Assembly (NCBI GenBank): GCA_035529435.1
Contig: DATKWS010000023.1
Span: 1 to 11,207, forward strand
Source: DATKWS01 sp035529435
GTDB lineage: Bacteria > Krumholzibacteriota > Krumholzibacteriia > Krumholzibacteriales > Krumholzibacteriaceae
Direction of reading: 5' to 3'
DNA length: 11,207 bases
Positions within the stretch are counted from its first letter, which is position 1. Every line of letters begins with the position of its first letter. Under the pieces are notes generated by a model that saw only the letters and a list, made by a program, of their open reading frames with translations, was not told the origin of the DNA and made no database searches. Made by a program: the position numbers and the translations under genes. This document shows, piece after piece, positions 1 through 6,979 of the stretch.

Positions 1-2155
1 GGCCGAAGCTCTGCTCGACGGAGAGGTCGACGAGGCCCGGAATCCCACCGATGGCGTTCCGGATATCCATCGCCGTGCCGCGAATCACCTCGAGATCCTC
101 CCCGTACACCTTGATCGCGAGCTGGGCCCTGACTCCGGACAGGAGCTCGTCGAACGCATTCTGTATCGGCTGCGTGAAGTTGAGCTGAACCCCCGGGTAC
201 GAGGCGAGCCGTTTCTCCAGCGAGGCGATCAGTTCACGTTTGGAATCGTGGCTTTTCCACTCCCGCTCCGGCTTCAGCCCGATATGCACCTCGGCGTAGT
301 TCACCGGGTGAGGGTGACTCCCCGCCTCCGGACGCCCGACGCGGGAGACAACCTCCTCGACCTCGTCGTATTCGAGAATGCGCCTTTCCAGTTCCTGGAC
401 GGCCCTCGTTCCCTCCTCGAGGGAAATGGATGGGGGCATCGTGACGCTGATCAGAATCGATCCTTCCTCGAGGGTGGGTATGAACTCGGTGCCCAGTTGC
501 GGTATGACGGCGAGACTCGCGAGAAATCCCGCGGCCGAGATCGCGACGACTTTCCCCCGGGCCCCAAGAACCCAGCGAAGCGCCCGCCCGTACGATTCCC
601 TCAGTGTTCTCACGATCACGAACTCGCGATGACGCCCGGCCCGAAGAAGATAGGTCGATAGCGCGGGCGCCGCTGTAATGGCCATCGCGAGGGAGCCGAT
701 GAGCGCGAAGGTCAAGGTGAATGCCATCGGCGAGAACATCTTGCCCTCGATACTCTGCAGCGTGAATATCGGGAGGAACACGATGATGATGATGGCGATC
801 GAAAAGATGATCGGGCGGCTGACCTCCTGAGCCGCATCCAGAATAACGTCCGCCGTGCACTGCCCCGCACCGCCGGCGCCCGCATTGAGGCGCCTGAAGA
901 TATTCTCCACCATGACGATCGTGCCGTCACCGAGCATGCCGATCGCGATTGCGATACCGCCGAGTGACATGAGATTGGCCGAGATGCCGGCGTAGCTCAT
1001 GCAGATGATGGCGAAGAGCGCGCACAGGGGAAGCGCCAGCCCGACGATGAGCGCGGTGCGAATATTGCCGAGGAATGCGACCAGCGTGATCAGCACGAGC
1101 GCCGCCCCGATGAGCAGCGCCCTCTTGACGGTCCACGTCGCCTGATTCACGAGCTCGGCCTGTTCGTAGTAGGGAACGAGGTGCACCCCCCCGGGGAGGG
1201 AGGCCTGCACCGCGGGCACCTTCTCGTAGAGGCGTGCTATCACCTCGGACGTGTTCTCGCCGAACAGCTGGAGCACCATGCCGGAAACGACCTCCTGAAC
1301 GCCGTTCCGCGAGACGACGCCCCTTCGTATCTCCCGCCCGTATGCCACGTCGGCGACGTCACCGATCTTGATGGGTACGCCACCGGACGTCCTGATATGG
1401 ATTTTCCGTATGTCCTCGAGATTACGGACCAGCCCGATACCCCTGACGAGATGTTCCTCCCGTCCCAGCACCATGAACTGACCGCCGACGTTCCGGTTGT
1501 TCTCCGTGACCGCCTCGATCAGCTGCTCGAGACTGACACCGTACTTTGCCAGCGCGTACGGATCGATCCTGATCTGGTACTGCAACACGTGCCCGCCGAT
1601 GGAGAGAATGTCCGTTACTCCGGGCACGGTCTGGAGCTGGTACTTGACGACCCAGTCGTTGATCTCGCGCAGGTAGACATCGGGGGGTTTTCCCTCCGTG
1701 TCGGCGCCCTCATCGATGGTCAGGTAGTAGATGAAGATCTGCCCCAGGCCTGTCGAGATCGGTCCCAGTTTCGGCGGCTCGTGCATCTCGGGCAGGTCGG
1801 TGATCGCATTCGCCAATCGCTCCGCGACGATCTGCCTGGCGAAATAGATATCGACGGCGTCATCGAAATAGACGTAAACGGCCGAGAGGCCGAACGCCGA
1901 AGTGGATTTGATCTCGGTCACCCCGGGCAGGCCGTTCATCTTCGATTCGATCGGAAAGGTGATGAGACGTTCTATCTCCTCGGGCGCCATACCGTGCGCC
2001 TCGGCGAAGATCGGAACCATGATGGGCGAAATGTCGGGAAACGCGTCGACCGGTAGGGTGTTATATTTATAAATTCCCAGAACGAGGATTCCGAGGAATA
2101 CCAGAATCACGAGAAAGCGGTACCGGAGCGAAAAACGAACTGCCTTCCTGTCCAT
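1..2155 (-). CDS. Heavy-metal efflux RND pump, CzcA/CusA family (partial, C-terminus beyond left edge)
   Basis: Inner-membrane proton-driven pump of a tripartite heavy-metal efflux complex. The first 718 codons are present and the frame is open to the left edge; family members run to about 1030-1050 residues. Seen: an N-terminal membrane helix (about residues 10-28), the porter-domain start (PVDAFPDISP), the TM4 motif GGIAIAIGMLGDGTIVMVEN at residues 399-418 with the expected proton-relay Asp at 410, further membrane helices, and the segment LGTEFIPTLEEGS that opens the second periplasmic half. The start ATG has AGGAGG 6 nt upstream, and that site overlaps the stop of the adaptor gene, 10 bp away. 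This argues for translational coupling in the operon. At the position of CusA Met573, a copper/silver ligand, I read Ser570, so a CzcA-like divalent cation substrate (Co/Zn/Cd/Ni) is more likely than Cu/Ag. That is an inference from a hand alignment. The family call is firm; the substrate is not. Confidence 0.95.
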   Translation of the reverse strand, partial: MDRKAVRFSLRYRFLVILVFLGILVLGIYKYNTLPVDAFPDISPIMVPIFAEAHGMAPEEIERLITFPIESKMNGLPGVTEIKSTSAFGLSAVYVYFDDAVDIYFARQIVAERLANAITDLPEMHEPPKLGPISTGLGQIFIYYLTIDEGADTEGKPPDVYLREINDWVVKYQLQTVPGVTDILSIGGHVLQYQIRIDPYALAKYGVSLEQLIEAVTENNRNVGGQFMVLGREEHLVRGIGLVRNLEDIRKIHIRTSGGVPIKIGDVADVAYGREIRRGVVSRNGVQEVVSGMVLQLFGENTSEVIARLYEKVPAVQASLPGGVHLVPYYEQAELVNQATWTVKRALLIGAALVLITLVAFLGNIRTALIVGLALPLCALFAIICMSYAGISANLMSLGGIAIAIGMLGDGTIVMVENIFRRLNAGAGGAGQCTADVILDAAQEVSRPIIFSIAIIIIVFLPIFTLQSIEGKMFSPMAFTLTFALIGSLAMAITAAPALSTYLLRAGRHREFVIVRTLRESYGRALRWVLGARGKVVAISAAGFLASLAVIPQLGTEFIPTLEEGSILISVTMPPSISLEEGTRAVQELERRILEYDEVEEVVSRVGRPEAGSHPHPVNYAEVHIGLKPEREWKSHDSKRELIASLEKRLASYPGVQLNFTQPIQNAFDELLSGVRAQLAIKVYGEDLEVIRGTAMDIRNAIGGIPGLVDLSVEQSFG

Positions 2156-2165
2156 AGCGCCCCTC

Positions 2166-3389
2166 CTAGTGCCCGTGCCCGGCATGAGCGTCCATCGAGC
2201 CGGTCACGAGCTTCGCCTTGAGATTGAATGCACCGGCCGCCGCGTATCGCTGTCCCGGATCGAGGCCGGAAACGATCTCGACGGCACCACCGGACATGCG
2301 GCCGGTCGTGACGATACCGGCCTCAAAACCCGAACCGGTCCACACGAAGACGACCGGCTCACCGTCAAGATCCTGCACGGCATCCTCCGGAACCACGACC
2401 GGAACGTTGACCTCATCGAGAAAAACGGTGGCGGTCACGAATGCCCCCGGGCGCAGGCGCCCCGCCGGATTCGGCAGTATCACCCTCGCGAGGGCCGTTC
2501 TCGTTTCTTCCCCGAGAATGGGACCGACGTAATCGATGACCCCCTCGATGGGCGGCGCGCCGTCGCCGACGGCGATAAAGACCCGTTGCCCCGGTTTCAC
2601 GAACGGAAGATCGCCCTGGTAGACACTTATATCCACCCAGACGGTTCCGAGATCGGCCACGACATAGACCTCGGCGTCCCCCCCGAGCGCCTCACCGAGC
2701 CCTATCTGTTTGCGAATGACCGTCCCCCCCACCGGTGAGCGAATTTCGTTCCGCGTCAGGTTCGATCCGGGCTGCGCGGGCAGGCGCTCGAGTGCGTCCG
2801 TGGAGAGTCCGAGCGCGAGGAGTTTCTGCTCGGCGGCACGATTCGCGATGCGCGCCTCCATCAATTCCCTCTTGGCATCCAGGAACTCCTGCTCGCTCGA
2901 AATTTTTTTCTGCCAGAGAGCCTCCTCCCGATCGAAAACGGTCAGGGCCATGGCACGACGCTCGCGCGAGGCGAGGTATTCGGCCGTGGCGTCCGCCAAC
3001 TCGCGGCTCTCGATGACCGCCATTATCTCACCCTCCGTCACATCGTCTCCGAGACGTTTGCGGACCTCACGGACGATCCCCCCCACGCGGGGAATGATAT
3101 GAACGACACGATCAGCATTCAGTACAATCTCGCCGGGAAGCTCGACCGTCCGCCCTATTGTTCCCGGAACGGCTACGAGCACGTCGATCCCCAGCTCCTC
3201 CATCTCGTGCTCCGTCATCTCAAGAACGGGTGCGGGATCGTGTTCCCCGTCCCCCCCGGCATGTGCGTGATCGTCATGGTCGCCTTCCACGCGACGCTCA
3301 CCCGATTCTCCGCACCCGGCGATACCGCCGGCCAGCACCGCGAATCCCAGGATCAATACAAGGCCAATAGCGGCGTTCTTCCGGATCAT
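2166..3389 (-). CDS. Periplasmic adaptor (membrane fusion) lipoprotein of heavy-metal RND efflux, CzcB/CusB type
   Basis: A 407-residue HlyD/CzcB-family adaptor that bridges the RND pump and the TolC-type channel. Seen in order: a lipoprotein signal with lipobox IAGC (Cys26); a His/Asp-rich linker (residues 37-51, including HDDHAHAGGDGEH); first half of the lipoyl/barrel-sandwich domain (PRVGGIVREV, about 100-130); a charged alpha-helical hairpin (about 132-200); the second lipoyl half (RSPVGGTVIRKQIGLGEALGG); a beta-barrel (about 240-330); a membrane-proximal domain (VPEDAVQDLDGEPVVFVW onward); and a His-rich tail ending DAHAGHGH. The ATG is preceded by GAAGGAG, which overlaps the stop of the channel gene. 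His-rich ends are known in CzcB-like adaptors and fit periplasmic metal binding. The size is normal for the family, and membership is clear from architecture and position. Confidence 0.95.
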   Translation of the reverse strand: MIRKNAAIGLVLILGFAVLAGGIAGCGESGERRVEGDHDDHAHAGGDGEHDPAPVLEMTEHEMEELGIDVLVAVPGTIGRTVELPGEIVLNADRVVHIIPRVGGIVREVRKRLGDDVTEGEIMAVIESRELADATAEYLASRERRAMALTVFDREEALWQKKISSEQEFLDAKRELMEARIANRAAEQKLLALGLSTDALERLPAQPGSNLTRNEIRSPVGGTVIRKQIGLGEALGGDAEVYVVADLGTVWVDISVYQGDLPFVKPGQRVFIAVGDGAPPIEGVIDYVGPILGEETRTALARVILPNPAGRLRPGAFVTATVFLDEVNVPVVVPEDAVQDLDGEPVVFVWTGSGFEAGIVTTGRMSGGAVEIVSGLDPGQRYAAAGAFNLKAKLVTGSMDAHAGHGH

Positions 3390-3401
3390 GTCATGGCTCC
3401 T

Positions 3402-4784
3402 TCACGGTTTTGCATCTTCAAGTCCGATTGTCTCCAGGCCCTGCCCGATCAAGCGTTCGACGCCGGTCAACGCCCGGTGATATTCGACGAAAGCGTCGAT
3501 GTACCGGTATCTCACCTCGGCAAAGGTTTGCTGAGCATCCAGGACATCCCTGATTCCGAACTTTCCACGCCGGTATCCCTCACGGGCCGCCTCGAGTGCC
3601 TGCGCCGCCGCGGGCAGCACGGCATTTTCCAGGGCGAGTACCTCCGAGTGAGCGAATTGCAGCGCTCCGACGGCCTCGGCCAGTTGCACCCTGGCGGCGA
3701 CGATGCTGCTCCGCCGCTCCTCCCTCGCCCTGGCGAGGTGGTATTCCGCCTCCCGCACATTCCCCTGGTTCCGATCGAAGAGCGGAACGGGGACGGACAA
3801 TCCGAACACGAGCATTCGATCATCCGTCTCCTCGAACAGGCGAATACCGGCTCCCACCGTCAGATCGGGAAACCGGCCGGCCCTCTCGAGTGAGAGCGCC
3901 GCGCGCCGGTGTTCCATCTCCGTGTTCCACCGCGCTACCTCCGGACTCTGATCGACGAGACCGTCGAGGAGACCGGCCGCCGGAAGCGTATCGGCAACGG
4001 CGAACTCCCCGGCGGCGCGGGAAAAGTGCGGATTCGCGGCGCCCCAGAAGGACGTGAGCCGTTTTCTCGCCGCGTCGAGCCTGCTCAGCTCCCGTGCTAC
4101 CTGTATGCGATTCAGGGAACGCTCCACGGAAGCCTTTGCCGTATCCAGGGGGGAGACCTTGCCCGCCTCGACCCGTGCCGAGACAACCGAGAACAGATCA
4201 TCCGAGAGACGGTACACCTTCTCGGCGAGAAGCACCCGCTCCTGCGCGGCGAGCACGCCGACGAAGGCGGCGGCCGTTTCCGTGAGAATATCGAGACGCT
4301 TCGCCTCGTAATCCCATCCGGCGCGGTCGGCCTCGAGAGCCGAGTAACGGGCGCGTTTCCCGCGCTTGCCTCCCGTCTCGAGGAGCTGGTTGATGAGAAT
4401 CGTTGTCTCCGCGACGCTGAACGCGCCGCCCGGCGCACCGCCGTCCACGTTCTCGATCTCGACATCCAGCTCCGGATTGGGGAGAAGACGCGATTGCAAT
4501 GCATGCGCCTCCCTCGCGCGCCGCTCCCACGAGTAGGCCGCGAGCGTCGGATTCCCGAGAAGTGCCAGCGTGAGCGCCCTTCCGAGTGTCAGCGTATCGA
4601 CCGGCTCATCCGCCTCAACCGCCGTACCGGGGCCGCGGCCGGTCGGCGGAGCATCCGGATCCCCGATGAGACCGCCGCCCAGCGGCCGCGGTTCCGGGAA
4701 CGCCCCGTCGATATCCACGGATGCACACCCGGCAAGCACGATGAAAAGAAAAACGCTCGATACATAGATCAATTCACATTTCAT
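3402..4784 (-). CDS. TolC-family outer-membrane efflux lipoprotein, CzcC/CusC type
   Basis: A 460-residue outer-membrane channel subunit of the efflux complex. Seen: a lipoprotein signal ending in lipobox LAGC (Cys20 with this start), a linker rich in Pro, Gly and Asp, then the two structural repeats of the OEP family. These include long amphipathic helices with typical phrases such as LTLGRALTLALLGNPTLAAY, LLPNPELDVEIENVDGG, SVPVPLFDRNQGNVREAE and REGYRRGKFGIRDVLDAQQT. A GTG four codons upstream (4796) is in frame, but I chose the ATG because GGAGG lies 5 nt before it and would fall inside the coding region with the GTG start. The gene lies 126 bp after the small secreted gene and 12 bp before the adaptor, in the usual channel-adaptor-pump order. 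Family assignment is confident. The exact metal cannot be read from this subunit. Confidence 0.94.
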   Translation of the reverse strand: MKCELIYVSSVFLFIVLAGCASVDIDGAFPEPRPLGGGLIGDPDAPPTGRGPGTAVEADEPVDTLTLGRALTLALLGNPTLAAYSWERRAREAHALQSRLLPNPELDVEIENVDGGAPGGAFSVAETTILINQLLETGGKRGKRARYSALEADRAGWDYEAKRLDILTETAAAFVGVLAAQERVLLAEKVYRLSDDLFSVVSARVEAGKVSPLDTAKASVERSLNRIQVARELSRLDAARKRLTSFWGAANPHFSRAAGEFAVADTLPAAGLLDGLVDQSPEVARWNTEMEHRRAALSLERAGRFPDLTVGAGIRLFEETDDRMLVFGLSVPVPLFDRNQGNVREAEYHLARAREERRSSIVAARVQLAEAVGALQFAHSEVLALENAVLPAAAQALEAAREGYRRGKFGIRDVLDAQQTFAEVRYRYIDAFVEYHRALTGVERLIGQGLETIGLEDAKP

Positions 4785-4789
4785 GCAAT

Positions 4790-4794
4790 CCTCC
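4790..4794 (-). promoter_or_regulatory. Shine-Dalgarno GGAGG that fixes the channel gene start
   Basis: GGAGG on the minus strand, 5 nt before the ATG at 4784. It overlaps the alternative GTG start region at 4796, which makes the ATG the better start. Confidence 0.75.
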
Positions 4795-4910
4795 ACGATC
4801 GGGTATCACGTGTATCGCGAGGGCCGGAGAACGCGGCCGGTCCGGCACTCGCCATCACCCGGCGCACCGTCGCACGTGAAATCAGACAATTACATTGCTG
4901 GAGAGAATGT

Positions 4911-5375
4911 TCAGATCAACAGCACCGTTGTGCGGTGTTCGAGGAGCGAATGACGAATGGGAAGGGGTGACCGGAGAACCGCTCCCCGCACGGCCTCATG
5001 CCCGGATGCGGTGTCGACAAATCCGTGCAGCAGGCGGACCGGCTGGGGAATCCCCTCACGGCCGCCGCCATCACCGGAGAGCGAGTGGTAATACACCTGC
5101 TGGAGGGGACCGGGCATCGAGATCGGTACATCGAAGCAGCCGTAATCCAGCGCCACGGTACCGGGTGAACCGGCGGGCGGCGGAACCTTACCGTGCCCCG
5201 TATCCCGGTGCGATCCGCATGGGTCATCATGGGCGATCTCGATGGCGATGTGTCCATCCCCGTCGAAACAGAGCACCAGCCCACTCGCTCCACCCAGCAT
5301 CACCGGCAGGACGGCCACAAGGCACACCACGCCCTTCAGCCGTGCACGCCCGCTCTGTTTCAGAGATGTGTTCAT
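4911..5375 (-). CDS. Small secreted Cys/His-containing protein leading the metal-efflux operon (unknown function)
   Basis: A 154-residue protein that I cannot assign to a named family with certainty. Seen: a basic N-terminus and hydrophobic stretch (about 14-33) that looks like a Sec signal or anchor, then LVLCFDGDGHIAIEIAHDDP, a cluster of Cys36, His42, Glu46, His49, Cys53, His56 and His61, and a second Cys in YGCFDVPIS (Cys80). From memory, short exported proteins with a similar LC..DGH...E phrase occur at the front of heavy-metal RND operons in other bacteria, so a periplasmic metal-binding or sensing role is plausible but unproven. The ATG has GAGGA 6 nt upstream and lies about 30 nt downstream of a good promoter, so it is the first gene of the efflux operon. 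The C-terminal third is rich in Gly, Arg and Leu, with no recognised motif. Signal, ribosome site and context support a real gene. Confidence 0.72.
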   Translation of the reverse strand: MNTSLKQSGRARLKGVVCLVAVLPVMLGGASGLVLCFDGDGHIAIEIAHDDPCGSHRDTGHGKVPPPAGSPGTVALDYGCFDVPISMPGPLQQVYYHSLSGDGGGREGIPQPVRLLHGFVDTASGHEAVRGAVLRSPLPIRHSLLEHRTTVLLI

Positions 5376-5398
5376 TTCAGGTCCTCGTGTTTATCAAC

Positions 5399-5422
5399 GG
5401 TCATATGGTTCAACATATGTCC
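5399..5422. promoter_or_regulatory. Dyad operator overlapping the -10 box of the efflux operon
   Basis: A 24-bp near-palindrome: half-sites GGTCATATG and CATATGTCC (8 of 9 bases symmetric) flank the 6-bp centre GTTCAA. It covers the -10 element and the expected start site. The layout fits a dimeric repressor. The ATAT-flanked GTTCA/TGAAC core loosely recalls ArsR/SmtB-type metal-sensor operators, but I cannot name the regulator, and none is encoded in the window. Confidence 0.6.
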
Positions 5423-5440
5423 CGGATACACTCATGTCAA
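5412..5440 (-). promoter_or_regulatory. Sigma70-type promoter of the metal-efflux operon
   Basis: On the minus strand: -35 TTGACA (5435-5440, 6/6 to consensus), a 17-bp spacer, and -10 TATGTT (5412-5417, 4/6). The predicted transcript starts near 5405, giving a leader of about 30 nt before the ATG at 5375. The spacing is optimal, and the -10 box lies within the dyad at 5399-5422, so repression at this promoter is expected. Confidence 0.75.
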
Positions 5441-5444
5441 GCGA

Positions 5445-5495
5445 TCGGGAACCGCGTATCCTTTCCAACAACCGCACCCCGCCCTCGGTTCCCGA
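5445..5495. repeat. Inverted repeat, 10-bp arms TCGGGAACCG / CGGTTCCCGA, 31-bp spacing
   Basis: Arms lie at 5445-5454 and 5486-5495. Each contains CGG-N3-CCG and so is itself a short dyad. The left arm ends 5 bp from the -35 box of the efflux promoter, and the pair lies between the dipeptidase stop and that promoter. It could be two binding sites for one regulator, or a long-loop hairpin at the end of the dipeptidase transcript. No T-run follows on the minus strand, which argues against a standard terminator. Confidence 0.45.
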
Positions 5496-5550
5496 ATATT
5501 TCGTTCATGGAGATACACGGTTCTGCCGCACGTCCCCGGGACTCCGCCGT

Positions 5551-6741
5551 TCACCGGCAGACCGTCTCGAATAAACGAAGAAGATTGCCGCCGAGGATCT
5601 TCCGGATATCCTCATCGGAGTATCCCCGCCGCGAGAGCTCGGCAGTGATCGCGGGAAGCTTCGAAACATCCTCGAGATCCACCGGCGCGTACGATATCCC
5701 GTCGAAATCCGATCCGAGTCCCACGTGGTCCATGCCGGCGATCGAGACGGCGTGCTCGATATGATCGACGAGGAGCGAAACGCCGGGGAGGGGAATCCCC
5801 CGCATACGCTTGTGGAATTCCGGCCTGAGCTCCTTCCACGCCCGGTCCCGGTCCCCACCGTACTGCCCGGCGAGCCGTATGGACTCGCTTCGGAACTCCT
5901 CCCACATGACCGACACCGTATCCCAGTACCCCTTGTCGAGGAAGCCGGGGAAGTAATTGATGCAGATCACACCGCCGTTCTCCCCGAGGGCGCGGAGCTG
6001 TTCATCACTCACGTTGCGGGGAACATCGCACAGGGCCCGCATGCACGAGTGCGAGACGAGGACCGGATTCTCCGTGACCTCCAGGACATCGAAGAAGGTG
6101 CTGTCCGCGGCGTGCGAGCAGTCGATGAGCATTCCCAACCGGTCCATCTCCCGCACCACCTCGCGGCCCATCTCGTTCAGCCCGCCCCACCGCATCGTGT
6201 CGGTCGACGAGTCGGCCCAATCATTGGTATTGTTCCAGGTCAGCGTCATGCACCGCACGCCGAGGCGGTGGTAATCACGCAGCACCCCGAGATCGCCCAT
6301 GATCGCATGTCCGCCCTCGATGCCGAGGACCGCCGCGATCCTTCCCCCATCGATGATCCGCTTCAGATCGCCGCCGGTGAGCGCTATCTCGAGTGCGGCC
6401 GGGTGGCGCGACGCCTGCTCCCACATGCCGTCGATCATCTGGAGGGTTCTCTTTATATATTCCTCCGCGGGAAGTTCCGGATCGGGCCAGCAGGCGAAGA
6501 TTTGCGCGTCGAGCCCCCCCTCCGCCATGCGCGGGAGATCCATGTGACCGGTGTCGTGGCGTTCCCCCAGATCGATCCGTTCCCCGCCGACCAACCGCAT
6601 GGCGGTGTCGCAGTGCGCGTCGAACACGAGCGCGGCGCGGTGCAGCTTCGATATGCCTGCGGGCACCTGTTCACCCGAAACGATGAACGGGAAAACCACG
6701 ACAAGCGCACACAGGATACAGAACCTCGCGAATCGTCTCAT
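5551..6741 (-). CDS. Secreted membrane-dipeptidase-like peptidase (family M19, renal dipeptidase)
   Basis: Zinc dipeptidase of 396 residues; M19 enzymes cleave dipeptides with broad specificity, some accepting a D-residue at P1'. Seen: a Sec signal (MRRFARFCILCALVVVFPFIVSG) giving an exported enzyme; the DAHCD motif with zinc ligands His43 and Asp45; GIEGGH with the bridging Glu142; DCSHAA (His210) and VSHSCM (His231); the substrate-binding Arg242 in DVPRN; the catalytic-site Asp345 in GSDFDG; and the C-terminal GGNLLRLFE. All expected active-site residues are present, so it should be active. The frame is open further upstream (to 6906), but that stretch is not protein-like. AGGAGG precedes two adjacent ATGs (6744 and 6741), and the second has the better spacing (4 nt). 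The gene stands alone between the pilin terminator and the efflux promoter, so it is probably monocistronic. A nutritional or peptidoglycan-peptide recycling role is inference. Confidence 0.95.
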   Translation of the reverse strand: MRRFARFCILCALVVVFPFIVSGEQVPAGISKLHRAALVFDAHCDTAMRLVGGERIDLGERHDTGHMDLPRMAEGGLDAQIFACWPDPELPAEEYIKRTLQMIDGMWEQASRHPAALEIALTGGDLKRIIDGGRIAAVLGIEGGHAIMGDLGVLRDYHRLGVRCMTLTWNNTNDWADSSTDTMRWGGLNEMGREVVREMDRLGMLIDCSHAADSTFFDVLEVTENPVLVSHSCMRALCDVPRNVSDEQLRALGENGGVICINYFPGFLDKGYWDTVSVMWEEFRSESIRLAGQYGGDRDRAWKELRPEFHKRMRGIPLPGVSLLVDHIEHAVSIAGMDHVGLGSDFDGISYAPVDLEDVSKLPAITAELSRRGYSDEDIRKILGGNLLRLFETVCR

Positions 6742-6745
6742 CATT

Positions 6746-6751
6746 CCTCCT
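6746..6751 (-). promoter_or_regulatory. Shine-Dalgarno AGGAGG that decides the dipeptidase start
   Basis: AGGAGG on the minus strand lies 4 nt before the ATG at 6741 and only 1 nt before the adjacent ATG at 6744. It rules out the far-upstream in-frame start at 6906. Confidence 0.7.
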
Positions 6752-6869
6752 CGCTCCGGAGCGCCACCGGGGCATACCATGGCGTGAATGATCCCGCACC
6801 GCCGGTCGGCGAGTGAGCACGCAAGGTGCAACACGCCCGCGAATGTACGGTGCGCCACCCCGTATCCGT

Positions 6870-6898
6870 AATAAAACAGATACCCGCGCCCGTGGCAA
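6870..6898 (-). promoter_or_regulatory. Possible promoter of the dipeptidase gene
   Basis: On the minus strand: TTGCCA (6893-6898, 5/6), a 17-bp spacer, TTTATT (6870-6875, 4/6). It lies just downstream of the pilin terminator and would give a leader of about 120 nt. It is the only AT-rich patch in the gap, but the -10 match is weak. Confidence 0.35.
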
Positions 6899-6913
6899 CC
6901 GTCCATTCGTACT

Positions 6914-6940
6914 AAAAAAACCGGCCCCCGGGGGCCGGTT
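6914..6940 (-). terminator. Rho-independent terminator of the pilin gene
   Basis: A perfect 22-bp palindrome (11-nt arms AACCGGCCCCC / GGGGGCCGGTT) is followed on the minus strand by a run of seven T's. It lies 40 bp after the pilin stop, and the U-tract orientation fits minus-strand transcription. It insulates the dipeptidase gene from the upstream units. Confidence 0.9.
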
Positions 6941-6979
6941 ATGACGCGATTGAATTGTCAAAACGCCGGCGAAGGCGTT

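Noticed and set aside
1181..2056. Plus-strand open frame of 291 codons opposite the RND pump
   Set aside because: It is antisense to conserved RND sequence and has no domain or signal of its own.
1..2155. Copper/silver-specific CusA assignment
   Set aside because: The residue aligned by hand with the CusA ligand Met573 is Ser570. A CzcA-like divalent cation pump is favoured, though the other two Met positions are not fully within the window.
5399..5440. MerR-type metal-activated promoter for the efflux operon
   Set aside because: The spacer is 17 bp, not 19-20, and the dyad covers the -10 box instead of lying between the two boxes.
5725..6816. Long plus-strand open frame opposite the dipeptidase gene
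   Set aside because: It lies antisense to a complete M19 enzyme with all active-site motifs. The translation is rich in His, Arg and Pro with no known domain, and it has no convincing ribosome site. It is a GC-rich shadow.
6742..6906. Upstream in-frame extension of the dipeptidase (start near 6906)
   Set aside because: The extension is not protein-like, lacks a ribosome site, and would bury a clear signal peptide that has AGGAGG just before its ATG.
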